Shown here: one piece after another, positions 15,230-23,173 of the stretch
Layout of the letters: each line of letters begins with the position of its first letter
Numbering within the stretch: the first letter of the stretch is position 1
Source of the DNA: an uncultured Clostridium sp.
GTDB lineage: Bacteria > Bacillota > Clostridia > TANB77 > CAG-508
Reading direction: 5' to 3'
Assembly: GCA_900551615.1 (NCBI GenBank)
Contig: URWN01000020.1
Coordinates: 1 to 23,342 of the forward strand
Length of the DNA stretch: 23,342 nt
Translations under genes and position numbers: made by a program
Notes under the pieces: model-generated
Told to the model about the DNA's origin: nothing
Database searches by the model: none
What the model saw: only the letters and a program-made list of their open reading frames with translations

Positions 15230-17731
15230 TTAATATCTATTTTTCATTTGATTAAGTGTTGAATTCATACTTGGTGAAAAAACACTATTTCTTTCTACTG
15301 TTGGTGGTACATATGTTGACTTTCCTGATACTACAGGATATACCATATTTGCTAATTCATTTAATATTTGTAGTATATTTTTTGGATATCCTTTTGTTGA
15401 TACTTCACATTCTATTATATTCTCTAAATATTTTGTATACACTTCCTCATTAAATGGAACTGCTATATATCTTACAGTATTTTTATCAAATAATTCTGTC
15501 ATAAATGACATTGCTGGATCATTATAATATGCCATTCCTCCTATTATTGTTTTGTCATTTACTCCCCTTAATTTTAATGCTTTATTTAATACAACTCTTA
15601 ATTTATTTTGATCTAATACATTTCTTGATTTTAATTCTCTTAAAAATGCTGTTAACGCTTGTATTGTTAATATATCAAATGTTTGAACTAAATAAATTTC
15701 TTGTGTTTTTTCAAAATATTGTATTGGTGTATCAAAATCACAATCAATTAATACTAATGAATGTTTTTTCAATAAAGTTTGTAATATAGTTCCTGCATTT
15801 TCTATTCCTTCTGTTTCATCTGGTAATGATGTATATACTGTTAAATTTTTATTTACTTGTATTCCATTCGCATTATCTTGTAATAAATTTGATATGCTAT
15901 TCATAGCAACTTTTCTTAATTCTTCATCATTTTTTGTATAAATATAATATGAATTTCTATTTTTTGTTGTATCTAATATTGCTGTATCTATTCCCATTTT
16001 TGATGTTATATCTGCAACATTATTAACTATAAATGATGTTCCATTTTTACTTGTTCCTATAAAACATGCTACTTTTTTATCAGATGTCAATAATCGTGAA
16101 ATATCTACATTTTCATAAGTTTCATTTACATTTTGCAATCTTGTTTCTTGTCGATTAAAGCTATTGTAATTGTTTCCATAATTCAACTCATTACTATAAT
16201 TCATATTACTATACATTTGGTTATTTTGAGCATTATTTTCTTGATTAATTTGTTGATATGATGGTTGTTCTTGTTGTTCATTATTTACATCAAATCCAGG
16301 TAACACATTTTCATTTACATTTGATGTATCTTCTTCAAATCCTGGTAAAACTGTACTTTCTTCTTGTTGATCTCCAAAGCCTGGTAAAATAGTATCTTCT
16401 ACTTGTGTTTTTTCCTCAACCCCTGGTAAAATTGCATCTTCTTTTTCTTCTTTATTTTCAATACCAGGCAACACTATATTTTCTTGATCTTCTATAACTG
16501 GATTTTTTCTTGGTCTTCCTCTTCCTCTCTTTGGTGCACTATTTTCATTTTGAACTGGAACAGGATTTTTTCTTGGTCTTCCTCTTCCTCTTTTTGGTGG
16601 TTCAATTGAAGTAGATTCTTTCATTTTTTCTTCTTTTTCTTGAACTTCTGGAATTTCACTATTTTGCATTTGATTTATTCCTTGGGCTTGATTTGAAATT
16701 TGATTATTAATTTGGTCATTAAGTAATTTATCTATTTCATCATAAGTATTTTCCTCAAACATAGGTCCAGCAACTTTTGTATTCATATTTTCTTCAAACT
16801 TAGGACCTACTTTTCTTACATCTGTTACTGTCTTTCCTTGAACATTTTCTATAGGTTTTACTACATTTTTTACCTTTGCTAATTTCTTAGTACTACTCAT
16901 ATTAACTGAAGATGGAATAACTACAGGTTTAGACAATATTTTTTCATTATTTCCCATATTTAATAGTTTTTCACTTGTTCCTTCTTTTTGTTCCTTCTTT
17001 ACGCTTTGAGCTCTTAAATTATCAGAAATTTTACTATTAAATGAAATTATTTCTTGATATTTTGGTGATTTTTCTTCAAGAACTGCTCTTACATTTAGTG
17101 GCAAAAATTTGCTTATTATTCTTAATTGGATATCATTATATTGTGAAGCAATATTATCAAAACTTTCTACATATTTTTTTTCATCTTTTCCTAATCTTTT
17201 ATAATGTGCTAAAATATTTTGTATTTCTACTTCACTTACATCATTTTCACTCTCTGCTTGATATGAAACATCATCAGAGTCTATTTTATAGTATGTTTTT
17301 GCTTCTTTTTTTAATCTTGGTTTATTTAGTAATTGACAAACATTATCAACACTTCTGTCATTTCCAATTAAGGCATTATAAATTCCTATTCCAAATAATT
17401 TTACTAACATTTCTTCAGATTTTTCTCTTCTATCTGAACAAATCAAAATTATTGGAATATCATCACCTTTTAAATTTGATGCTTCATCACTAATACTATC
17501 TAATTTATCGAATATAAATTTATCTATTTGTGAATATTGTGTATTTGTAAATGCCTCTAATTCTTCACTTATTACTATTCTGTCATAGTTTTTATCCTTT
17601 TGTAATTCTTTTAGTATTGCATTGAAGTAATATACATTTTTGTATGAAATAATTTCTTTATAATTTTTTTGATATCTCTTTACTATTGCCTCAGAGACCT
17701 CTTCATTACTTACTGCAAATAAAACTTTCAT
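15230..17731 (-). CDS. CpaE/TadZ-like protein: receiver-like N-terminus, repetitive linker, degenerate MinD/ParA-type ATPase domain
   Basis: 833 residues. The N-terminal part (about 1-140; MKVLFAVSNEEVSEAIVKRY, DDIPIILICSDRREKSEEML) looks like a pseudo-receiver domain. The middle (about 240-540) is low complexity. It has two GPxFEEN repeats, two PKRGRGRPRKNP AT-hook-like motifs (about 378-412), five LPG(I/V/F) repeats (about 418-480) and Asn/Gln-rich sequence. The C-terminal part (about 550-800) resembles a MinD/ParA/TadZ ATPase, with Walker A as GTSKNGTS (559-566) in which the usual lysine is Thr565, and a Walker B-like LVLIDCDF. The layout suggests a TadZ/CpaE-type localisation factor. Function is inferred only. 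AAGGGGG overlaps the stop of the upstream gene, suggesting coupled translation. Confidence 0.7.
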   Translation of the reverse strand: MKVLFAVSNEEVSEAIVKRYQKNYKEIISYKNVYYFNAILKELQKDKNYDRIVISEELEAFTNTQYSQIDKFIFDKLDSISDEASNLKGDDIPIILICSDRREKSEEMLVKLFGIGIYNALIGNDRSVDNVCQLLNKPRLKKEAKTYYKIDSDDVSYQAESENDVSEVEIQNILAHYKRLGKDEKKYVESFDNIASQYNDIQLRIISKFLPLNVRAVLEEKSPKYQEIISFNSKISDNLRAQSVKKEQKEGTSEKLLNMGNNEKILSKPVVIPSSVNMSSTKKLAKVKNVVKPIENVQGKTVTDVRKVGPKFEENMNTKVAGPMFEENTYDEIDKLLNDQINNQISNQAQGINQMQNSEIPEVQEKEEKMKESTSIEPPKRGRGRPRKNPVPVQNENSAPKRGRGRPRKNPVIEDQENIVLPGIENKEEKEDAILPGVEEKTQVEDTILPGFGDQQEESTVLPGFEEDTSNVNENVLPGFDVNNEQQEQPSYQQINQENNAQNNQMYSNMNYSNELNYGNNYNSFNRQETRLQNVNETYENVDISRLLTSDKKVACFIGTSKNGTSFIVNNVADITSKMGIDTAILDTTKNRNSYYIYTKNDEELRKVAMNSISNLLQDNANGIQVNKNLTVYTSLPDETEGIENAGTILQTLLKKHSLVLIDCDFDTPIQYFEKTQEIYLVQTFDILTIQALTAFLRELKSRNVLDQNKLRVVLNKALKLRGVNDKTIIGGMAYYNDPAMSFMTELFDKNTVRYIAVPFNEEVYTKYLENIIECEVSTKGYPKNILQILNELANMVYPVVSGKSTYVPPTVERNSVFSPSMNSTLNQMKNRY

Positions 17732-17734
17732 TTG

Positions 17735-18142
17735 TTACCCCCTTCCAAATTTTACAAACATTGCAAATGCTAAAGGTAAAATTTGGCATATTATTAATAA
17801 TGTAACAAAAGTTACAATTAACCCCATTCCTTTTTCTAGTGTATCTAGTTTTCTGATACCTATTACATATTGATGTATAGCCCCTATTGCTATTCCTATA
17901 AAGCAAAATGGTATACTATATATTCTTACTAAATTTAAAATATATGCTACTAATCCATATGAATCTGAACCATATTTTTTTTGATAGTCTTCTAATGATT
18001 TTGTTTGTGTATCTTTTATTTCTACAAGTTTACTCTCTGTTTTCTCATCTATAGCTTTTTCTTCTGCATACACTTTACTTGAAAAAGTAAATATTCCCAT
18101 TATCATTACTAATATTGTGAATATTGCTAATGTTTTTTTCAT
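17735..18142 (-). CDS. Exported two-helix membrane protein (VirB2/TrbC-like shape)
   Basis: A 135-residue protein with a signal peptide (MKKTLAIFTILVMIMGIFTF, cleavage probably after SSKVYA), a charged segment of about 40 residues, then two hydrophobic helices (about 64-85 and 102-130) joined by a short basic loop (VIGIRKLDTLEKGMG). This shape is like VirB2/TrbC conjugative pilins or small pilus subunits, but I see no diagnostic sequence and no other conjugation genes nearby. It heads the operon with the CpaE/TadZ-like and GAF/GGDEF-like genes. AAAGGGGC precedes the ATG. The promoter is at 18206-18234. Confidence 0.65.
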   Translation of the reverse strand: MKKTLAIFTILVMIMGIFTFSSKVYAEEKAIDEKTESKLVEIKDTQTKSLEDYQKKYGSDSYGLVAYILNLVRIYSIPFCFIGIAIGAIHQYVIGIRKLDTLEKGMGLIVTFVTLLIICQILPLAFAMFVKFGRG

Positions 18143-18205
18143 TATTTTAGCCCCTTTCTTATTTTCCTAAAACTACTTATTTTTTTACGTTTTTTATACC
18201 TATAT

Positions 18206-18234
18206 ATCATACAATAACTTCAAAAAAATATCAA
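18206..18234 (-). promoter_or_regulatory. Promoter of the 14126-18142 operon
   Basis: TTGATA (18229-18234) and TATGAT (18206-18211) have 17-bp spacing on the minus strand, about 60 nt before the first gene. Confidence 0.65.
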
Positions 18235-18251
18235 GGAATTTTACAAAAAAT

Positions 18252-19502
18252 TTACAATTTATTATATAAATAATGCATATGAGAAAAAACCGCATTTGCC
18301 CAATTTTTATCACTCGCATATTTGGTATTAATACCCTTTAATGTTGCTCCATTATAATATGAACCAACTGCTTTTTCTCCTCCATAAATACTTGTCCCAG
18401 CAGGATTCAAATAATATTTTACAAATACCCTTGCTAGCAGATCTATACTTTCTGAATAATTAGAAAAATTATAAGCTCCATTATACGGATTTGAATCATA
18501 TGCTCCATATCCGAATAAATTATTTTTCTGCACTGCTATTTTAGATGTTCCCCATCCACTTTCATGAATTCCTACAGACGCAACAAATATTCCATTTATA
18601 TTATATTGTTTTTCTATATAGTAAAAATATTCTGCATTATTTTCAAATATTTTATTTTTATCTTTGCTATCTGATAATACTTTTTTAAATTGTTCTAATG
18701 TTAATCCACTTGGTTTGTTTAATTGCATATTTATACTAAGTGTAGCTAATAGTTGTTCTTTTGTTTTTGTTTCTAATATTGTTTGTTTTTGTTCTTCACT
18801 TGCATTTGGATTTATGTATATTGTGCATTCAGATTTAACCCATCCTATTATATTTTGATATGATATTTTATACCAGTTTTGAGTTATCTCTAATAATTTT
18901 AATTCGTCATCCTTTTTTAGTGTTGTTATTTTTCTACTTTCTTCTTCTGCTTCTGCTCTTACTGCTAATTCATCAGATGTAACATATATTTTATCTCCGA
19001 CTTTTACTTTATAATTGCTTGTATAACTTGCTCCGCCTATCTCTATTATTTTATTTGCTGATGCTTTTGTTATTGTTGCTTTTGTTTGTTCTTCTTTTAT
19101 TTGATTTCCATCTTTATCATATGTTGTTTTTATTGTTATTTCTTGTTTTCCTTGTCTTCCTTCTTGTACAACTACTGATATTCCTTTTGGTATCTCTTTG
19201 TTTGTTCTATATTGTGTTAAATATTCCAATGTTTCTTCTTTTTTTGTTATTTGTTCTGTTTGTCCATTATTCGTATTTTCATTTATTATTTTTTCTACAT
19301 CTATTTGATCCGCATTACTTATTTTTTGGCCGTTACTTGTATTTTCATTTTTTAAATTTGTTGTTGTTTCTTTTGCATATGCTTTATTTATCGGAAAGTA
19401 CATATTAAAAAACATTACTATATATAAAATAGTAAAGAAAGCAAATACTGAATATATTATTGTTTTTAGTGTTATTTTTATCTTGTTTTCTTTTGTTTTC
19501 AT
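18252..19502 (-). CDS. Cell-wall glucosaminidase (GH73-like) with SH3b domain
   Basis: A 416-residue exported peptidoglycan hydrolase. An N-terminal signal or anchor helix (about 11-35) ends in INKAYAK. A Ser/Thr/Asn-rich linker follows, then an SH3b domain (about 165-235; VTSDELAVRAEAEEESRKIT, then NIIGWVKSE) for wall binding, and a C-terminal glucosaminidase domain (about 270-416). The domain shows GIFVASVGIHESGWGTSKIA with predicted catalytic Glu314, NNLFGYGAYDSNPY, and GSYYNGATLKGINTKYASD. It would cleave N-acetylglucosaminyl bonds in growth, separation or sporulation. It has its own TTGACA promoter and a GGTGAT site. It lies 109 bp upstream of the exported two-helix protein gene. Confidence 0.9.
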   Translation of the reverse strand: MKTKENKIKITLKTIIYSVFAFFTILYIVMFFNMYFPINKAYAKETTTNLKNENTSNGQKISNADQIDVEKIINENTNNGQTEQITKKEETLEYLTQYRTNKEIPKGISVVVQEGRQGKQEITIKTTYDKDGNQIKEEQTKATITKASANKIIEIGGASYTSNYKVKVGDKIYVTSDELAVRAEAEEESRKITTLKKDDELKLLEITQNWYKISYQNIIGWVKSECTIYINPNASEEQKQTILETKTKEQLLATLSINMQLNKPSGLTLEQFKKVLSDSKDKNKIFENNAEYFYYIEKQYNINGIFVASVGIHESGWGTSKIAVQKNNLFGYGAYDSNPYNGAYNFSNYSESIDLLARVFVKYYLNPAGTSIYGGEKAVGSYYNGATLKGINTKYASDKNWANAVFSHMHYLYNKL

Positions 19503-19518
19503 TTTATCACCTATTTAT

Positions 19519-19547
19519 ATTTTAATATTTATGTATAACTTTGTCAA
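19519..19547 (-). promoter_or_regulatory. Promoter of the glucosaminidase gene
   Basis: A perfect TTGACA (19542-19547) and TAAAAT (19519-19524) with 17-bp spacing on the minus strand. One of the best housekeeping-type promoters in the window. Confidence 0.75.
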
Positions 19548-19617
19548 ACTATTTTTTATTAATTTATCAAGCATTATTTCCATAATACTAAAACAATAAA
19601 GTTCAAACATTGATACT

Positions 19618-19654
19618 GAAGAAAGCCACAAGTTTTAAACTCATGGCTTTCTTC
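19618..19654 (-). terminator. Strong hairpin after the 19658-20137 gene
   Basis: GAAGAAAGCCA (19618-19628) and TGGCTTTCTTC (19644-19654) form an 11-bp perfect stem that can be extended inward by G-U pairs in minus-strand RNA. It starts 3 nt after the stop codon. There is no clean T-run, so it may be an atypical terminator or an mRNA 3'-end protector. Confidence 0.55.
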
Positions 19655-19657
19655 AAC

Positions 19658-20137
19658 TTAATAGCGATTAATTATTCGTTTTACATACTCTAAGTCAACA
19701 TCGTTACAAGAAATTCGCATCATACTTTTGTCGTGTTTTGCACCAACTTTCGCCAAAATTTCTACAATCTTGTCATTAATGTCCTTCATTATCGGTTCGT
19801 CCTGTTCATAAGAATGAACTACCATATAGACATTCGGCACAAACGGATACGTATAATGATTGTCTTTCATCACCCATAAAATACCGCCAACAACTATATC
19901 CTCCAGCATCTGTGCACCACCGTTTGTCGGTGATATCATTGATGTTTTAAGAACATCAAATGCCATTCGGATATCTTCTTTCTTTTTCGAGTATATAGGA
20001 TCAGAGTTAAATCTCATTTGACCTATTAACCGCTGACTGTCTCTCTCAAAGATATCGAGATAGACTTTCGGATTTCGTCCTTCCTCTCTGTCAATGGTTG
20101 ATACTCTAAAGAACACCTTGCCTGAATGTTGTAACAT
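19658..20137 (-). CDS. Hypothetical protein of atypical base composition
   Basis: A 159-residue protein that I do not recognise. It starts MLQHSGKVFFRVSTIDREEG and includes KVYLDIFERDSQRLIGQMRF, a likely mixed alpha/beta cytoplasmic fold, and ends NDVDLEYVKRIINRY. No signal peptide or membrane helix is seen. Third positions use G and C far more often than the neighbours (frequent ATC, TAC, GAC, CGG, CCG), which suggests recent acquisition. The open frame extends to 20185, but the AGGAGGAAGT site (20141-20150) fixes the ATG at 20137. It has a good promoter and its own 3' hairpin, so it is a single-gene unit between the wall hydrolase and cotJC. Confidence 0.8.
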   Translation of the reverse strand: MLQHSGKVFFRVSTIDREEGRNPKVYLDIFERDSQRLIGQMRFNSDPIYSKKKEDIRMAFDVLKTSMISPTNGGAQMLEDIVVGGILWVMKDNHYTYPFVPNVYMVVHSYEQDEPIMKDINDKIVEILAKVGAKHDKSMMRISCNDVDLEYVKRIINRY

Positions 20138-20175
20138 AAGACTTCCTCCTTTAATATTAAAGATTTTACTTATAT

Positions 20176-20204
20176 AGTATATCATTTATATTATGTGAAG
20201 TCAA
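20176..20204 (-). promoter_or_regulatory. Promoter of the 19658-20137 gene
   Basis: TTGACT (20199-20204) and TATACT (20176-20181) with 17-bp spacing on the minus strand. The leader is about 32 nt. Confidence 0.7.
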
Positions 20205-20231
20205 ATATTTGTCTTTATATTTAAAAATTAT

Positions 20232-20261
20232 ATTCCCCCAGTATTATATACCTGAGGGAAT
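20232..20261 (-). terminator. Terminator of the cotJ operon
   Basis: ATTCCCTCAG/CTGGGGGAAT (20252-20261 with 20232-20241) pairs over 10 bp in minus-strand RNA with one U-G pair. ATAATTTTT follows. It lies 8 nt past the cotJC stop. Confidence 0.8.
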
Positions 20262-20269
20262 TATTTCTA

Positions 20270-20860
20270 TTATTTACAATCATTCATATAAAATTTTTTC
20301 TCTGCTAGTTTATCCTGAACTCCACGTAGTGCTTCACCAAATCTTTGGAAATGCACGACTTCTCTTTCTCTTAAATATCTTAGTGGATCTATTACATCTG
20401 GATTATCTCTACATAAATCTATCAATTTTTCGTAAGTTGCTCTAGCTTTTTGCTCTGCTGCTAAGTCTTCTTGTAAGTTTGCAATTGGATCACCTTTACA
20501 TGCTATATATGCTGCTGTAAATGGTGCTCCTGCTGCTGATTGTGGATACACATCAACACCATGGTCTGTATAATATGGTCCTAATCCTGCTTTCTCTATT
20601 TCTTCTATTGATGCACCTTTTGTTAATTGATGCACTATTGTTCCTACCATTTCTAAGTGAGCTAATTCTTCAGTACCTATATCATTTAATATTGCTTTTG
20701 CATTTTGGTCTGGCATACCAAATCTTTGAGATAAATATCTTAGAGATGCTGCTAATTCTCCATCTGGTCCACCATATTGAGATATTATTACTTTTGCCAA
20801 TCTTGGATCTGGACATTTTATATTAATTGGATATTGTAATGTTTTATCATAAGTCCACAT
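20270..20860 (-). CDS. cotJC: Spore coat protein CotJC (manganese catalase family)
   Basis: CotJC is a ferritin-like protein of the manganese catalase family found in the inner spore coat. It probably protects against peroxide. The 196-residue product shows the four-helix metal ligands: the Glu in SQYGGPDGELAASLRYLSQR, GTEELAHLEMVGTIVHQL (Glu and His), EQKARATYEKLI, and REREVVHFQRFGEALR (Glu and His). The open frame extends upstream to 20887, but AAGGAGG at 20870-20876 and the TAATG overlap with the cotJB stop place the start at 20860 (MWTYDKTLQYPINIK). Confidence 0.95.
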   Translation of the reverse strand: MWTYDKTLQYPINIKCPDPRLAKVIISQYGGPDGELAASLRYLSQRFGMPDQNAKAILNDIGTEELAHLEMVGTIVHQLTKGASIEEIEKAGLGPYYTDHGVDVYPQSAAGAPFTAAYIACKGDPIANLQEDLAAEQKARATYEKLIDLCRDNPDVIDPLRYLREREVVHFQRFGEALRGVQDKLAEKKFYMNDCK

Positions 20861-21138
20861 TAGTTCATTCCTCCTTCCCAAGGCCATGGTTCTTCAAGCC
20901 ATCTCCATTTATTACAAGGGAAATTTATAGTTAAAGGACCATAAACTTTTTGATATTTATCTTTTAAGTCTTTTGCTTCTCTGCAATATTTTCTGTGTAA
21001 GCAAAGTGCTTTATCGTCTGTTGGGTGTGTATCTAAATATAAAGCAAGTTCAGTTATTGCAAAATCGTAGCATCTTATTTGTTGTAACATTTCTTCCTTT
21101 TCACAACAATCTATTGTTCTATCTTCTTCTATTGACAT
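20860..21138 (-). CDS. cotJB: Spore coat protein CotJB
   Basis: A 92-residue protein needed with CotJA for assembly of CotJC into the coat. Family features are a helical N-terminal half with CYDFAITELALYLDTHPTDDKAL and the C-terminal YGPLTINFPCNKWRWLEEPWPWEGG, which is characteristic of CotJB. It overlaps the end of cotJA by 10 bp (AGGAGGGC site inside cotJA) and cotJC by 1 bp, so the three are translationally coupled. The window therefore comes from a genome with endospore genes. Confidence 0.95.
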   Translation of the reverse strand: MSIEEDRTIDCCEKEEMLQQIRCYDFAITELALYLDTHPTDDKALCLHRKYCREAKDLKDKYQKVYGPLTINFPCNKWRWLEEPWPWEGGMN

Positions 21139-21506
21139 TTGTTACAGCCCTCCTTTATAGTATTTGTTGCTGCTATATACTCTATTTCACGCATAGATTG
21201 ACATGGAGTATATGGGCTAACTAATTCTGGAAATATTGTTCCCATTTTTAGTCCTACACATGGTTTAAATGTTTTATCCATATATTGGATTGGTACATAA
21301 CTTTGACCTAACATTGGATTTTCTGGAAATACATTGTCTTCTTCTTCAAATCCACATTCACAACAATCCATATATTCGTTTTGATTACAACTAAAATTCA
21401 TATTGCCTATATTTGAGCATTTATCTTCCATTATGTCGTTTTGCTCTTCACATGAATTGTTTTGATAATTATTATTCATACAATAACATTTTCTTCTTCC
21501 AAACAT
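21129..21506 (-). CDS. cotJA: Spore coat associated protein CotJA, with Cys-rich extension
   Basis: A 125-residue protein. The C-terminal half (about 62-115; LGQSYVPIQYMDKTFKPC, then GLKMGTIFPELVSPYTP) is the CotJA domain. The N-terminal half (MFGRRKCYCMNNNYQNNSCE onward, and MDCCECGFEEED) is an Asn/Cys-rich extension longer than in the B. subtilis protein of about 80 residues. Its many cysteines could cross-link the coat. The open frame extends upstream to 21647, but the AAAGGAGGAAAC site sets the ATG at 21506. Confidence 0.92.
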   Translation of the reverse strand: MFGRRKCYCMNNNYQNNSCEEQNDIMEDKCSNIGNMNFSCNQNEYMDCCECGFEEEDNVFPENPMLGQSYVPIQYMDKTFKPCVGLKMGTIFPELVSPYTPCQSMREIEYIAATNTIKEGCNKCQ

Positions 21507-21527
21507 TTTGTTTCCTCCTTTATTTTT

Positions 21528-21535
21528 ATTATATG
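21528..21535 (-). promoter_or_regulatory. Mother-cell sigma (SigE/SigK-like) -10 element of cotJ
   Basis: CATATAAT followed by A on the minus strand fits the SigE -10 (CATACAAT, one mismatch) and the SigK pattern CATAnnnTA. No convincing -35 is seen 14-17 bp upstream. The position, just before the ribosome binding site, and the known mother-cell control of cotJ in B. subtilis support the call. Confidence 0.4.
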
Positions 21536-21625
21536 AGGATTTTCGACATTTGCTACTACTAATTATTTTAAGGATATATACATTTATTATATAATTATCT
21601 TTATATAACAAAAATAACATAAAAT

Positions 21626-21657
21626 AAAAACTAGTAGAAATAATCATACTAGTTTTT
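21626..21657 (-). terminator. Terminator of pyk
   Basis: AAAAACTAGTA (21626-21636) and TACTAGTTTTT (21647-21657) form an 11-bp perfect stem with a 10-nt loop. ATTTTAT follows on the minus strand. It separates pyk from the cotJ operon. Confidence 0.85.
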
Positions 21658-21676
21658 ATTTTTGTAATTTTATTAA

Positions 21677-23110
21677 CTAAATTTTTGCAACACTTGCAAC
21701 AACTTTGCTTTCTTCAGCATTTGGTAATATACTAGATCCTCCTGAAATTACTATTGTATCTCCTTTTTCTAATATACCTTTATCTTGTAATTTTTTAATT
21801 CCATTTTCAACTGTTGTATCAATGTTATCATTTTTTTCAACATAAACTGGAGTTACGTTCCAAGCTAATGCTAATTGGTTAAATGTTCTTCTATTATCTG
21901 TTATAGCTAAAATTGGGCATCCTGCTCCAAGACCTGCTAATTTTCTTGCAGAATCTCCTGAATTTGTATAGCATACAATTGCATCTGCTTCCATATTCAT
22001 TGCTGTAACACATGTTGAATATGCAACTTTTGTTTCAAAATCTGATAAATCCATATTATCATTTTCTTTAAATCTCTTCCAGTAATTAATTTCTGGTTCA
22101 ACTCTATTTGCTATTTTAACCATTGTTTGAACGCATTCAACTGGGTAATCACCTTGAGCACATTCTCCAGATAACATTATTGCACTTGTTCTATCATAGA
22201 TAGCATTTGCAACATCACTAGCTTCTGCTCTTGTTGGTAATGGTTGGTGTGTCATTGATTCTAACATTTGTGTAGCTGTTATAGCTGGTTTGCATAATCT
22301 GTTAGATGTTTTGATTATTCTTTTTTGAATTACAGGTGGTTCTGTAAAGTCTGTTTCTGTTGCCATATCTCCTCTAGCAATCATTTGAGCATCTGCTTCT
22401 AATAATATGTTATCTAAATTTGATATACCTTCAACATTTTCAATTTTTGTTATTATTTGAATGTCTTTTCCACCATTTTCATCTAATACTTTTCTTACTT
22501 GTCTTACATCATCTAAGTTTCTTGCAAATGAAATTGCAACAAAATCATAATCATGTTCACAAGCTGTTTTTAAATCTGCTATATCTTTTTCAGCTAAACC
22601 TGGTAATCTAATTACTGTTCCAGGTAAGTTCATTGTTTTTCTACTTCCTAATCCATTTCCATGAACTACTGTACAAACTATATCTTTTCCAGTAACTTCG
22701 TCAACTTTTAATTCAATTGCTCCATCATCTATTAATATTTTTGTACCTGGTTGTACGTCTTTATATAATTCTTTATATGTTACAGAAACTCCTTCTTCGT
22801 TTCCTTCAATATCTTCATTGAATAATGTGAATTTTTGTCCATCTTTTAATTCTATTTTTTTATTTTTTCCTGTGTATAACATTCCTGTTCTTATTTCAGG
22901 ACCTTTCATATCTAATAATAATGCTACTGGTATATCTAATTCTTTTCTTAATCTGATTATGTTTTCTGTTTTTTCAGATTGTTCATCCCAGCTTCCATGA
23001 GAATAGTTAACTCTTGTTACATTTAAACCAGCTTCAAATAATTCTTCTAATTTGTTTTCACTTGCTGGTCCTATTGTTCCAACTATTTTTGTTTTTCTTA
23101 ATTGTTTCAT
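21677..23110 (-). CDS. pyk: Pyruvate kinase
   Basis: Pyruvate kinase converts phosphoenolpyruvate and ADP to pyruvate and ATP in glycolysis. The 477-residue product has the short form without the extra C-terminal PEP-utiliser-like domain found in Bacillus. Visible motifs are TKIVGTIGPAS, NVTRVNYSHGSWDEQ, LLDMKGPEIRTG, the catalytic-lysine motif ITKIENVEGISNLD, and the metal site ARGDMATETDF (canonical ARGDLGVEIP; the metal-binding Asp is kept). PAITATQMLESM follows. The open frame extends upstream to 23173 past the promoter, but AAGGGAGGAATAAAA sets the ATG at 23110. It has its own strong promoter and terminator. Confidence 0.96.
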   Translation of the reverse strand: MKQLRKTKIVGTIGPASENKLEELFEAGLNVTRVNYSHGSWDEQSEKTENIIRLRKELDIPVALLLDMKGPEIRTGMLYTGKNKKIELKDGQKFTLFNEDIEGNEEGVSVTYKELYKDVQPGTKILIDDGAIELKVDEVTGKDIVCTVVHGNGLGSRKTMNLPGTVIRLPGLAEKDIADLKTACEHDYDFVAISFARNLDDVRQVRKVLDENGGKDIQIITKIENVEGISNLDNILLEADAQMIARGDMATETDFTEPPVIQKRIIKTSNRLCKPAITATQMLESMTHQPLPTRAEASDVANAIYDRTSAIMLSGECAQGDYPVECVQTMVKIANRVEPEINYWKRFKENDNMDLSDFETKVAYSTCVTAMNMEADAIVCYTNSGDSARKLAGLGAGCPILAITDNRRTFNQLALAWNVTPVYVEKNDNIDTTVENGIKKLQDKGILEKGDTIVISGGSSILPNAEESKVVASVAKI

Positions 23111-23140
23111 TTTTATTCCTCCCTTTTTTAACCGATTTCT

Positions 23141-23170
23141 ATTATAGCACAACCAATTACCATTTTTCAA
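23141..23170 (-). promoter_or_regulatory. pyk promoter with extended -10
   Basis: TTGAAA (23165-23170) and a perfect TATAAT (23141-23146) have 18-bp spacing on the minus strand. The TATAAT is preceded by TGC (an extended -10). The leader is about 25 nt. Confidence 0.75.
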
Positions 23171-23173
23171 CAT

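Noticed and set aside
17706..17906. Minus-strand frame overlapping the junction of the two-helix protein and ATPase-like genes
   Set aside because: It is out of frame with both genes, and both have better start signals and sequence features.
14126..18142. Conjugative element or Tad pilus locus
   Set aside because: Only shape-level likeness to VirB2 and TadZ; no relaxase, coupling protein, CpaF-type ATPase or TadB/C gene is present in the window.
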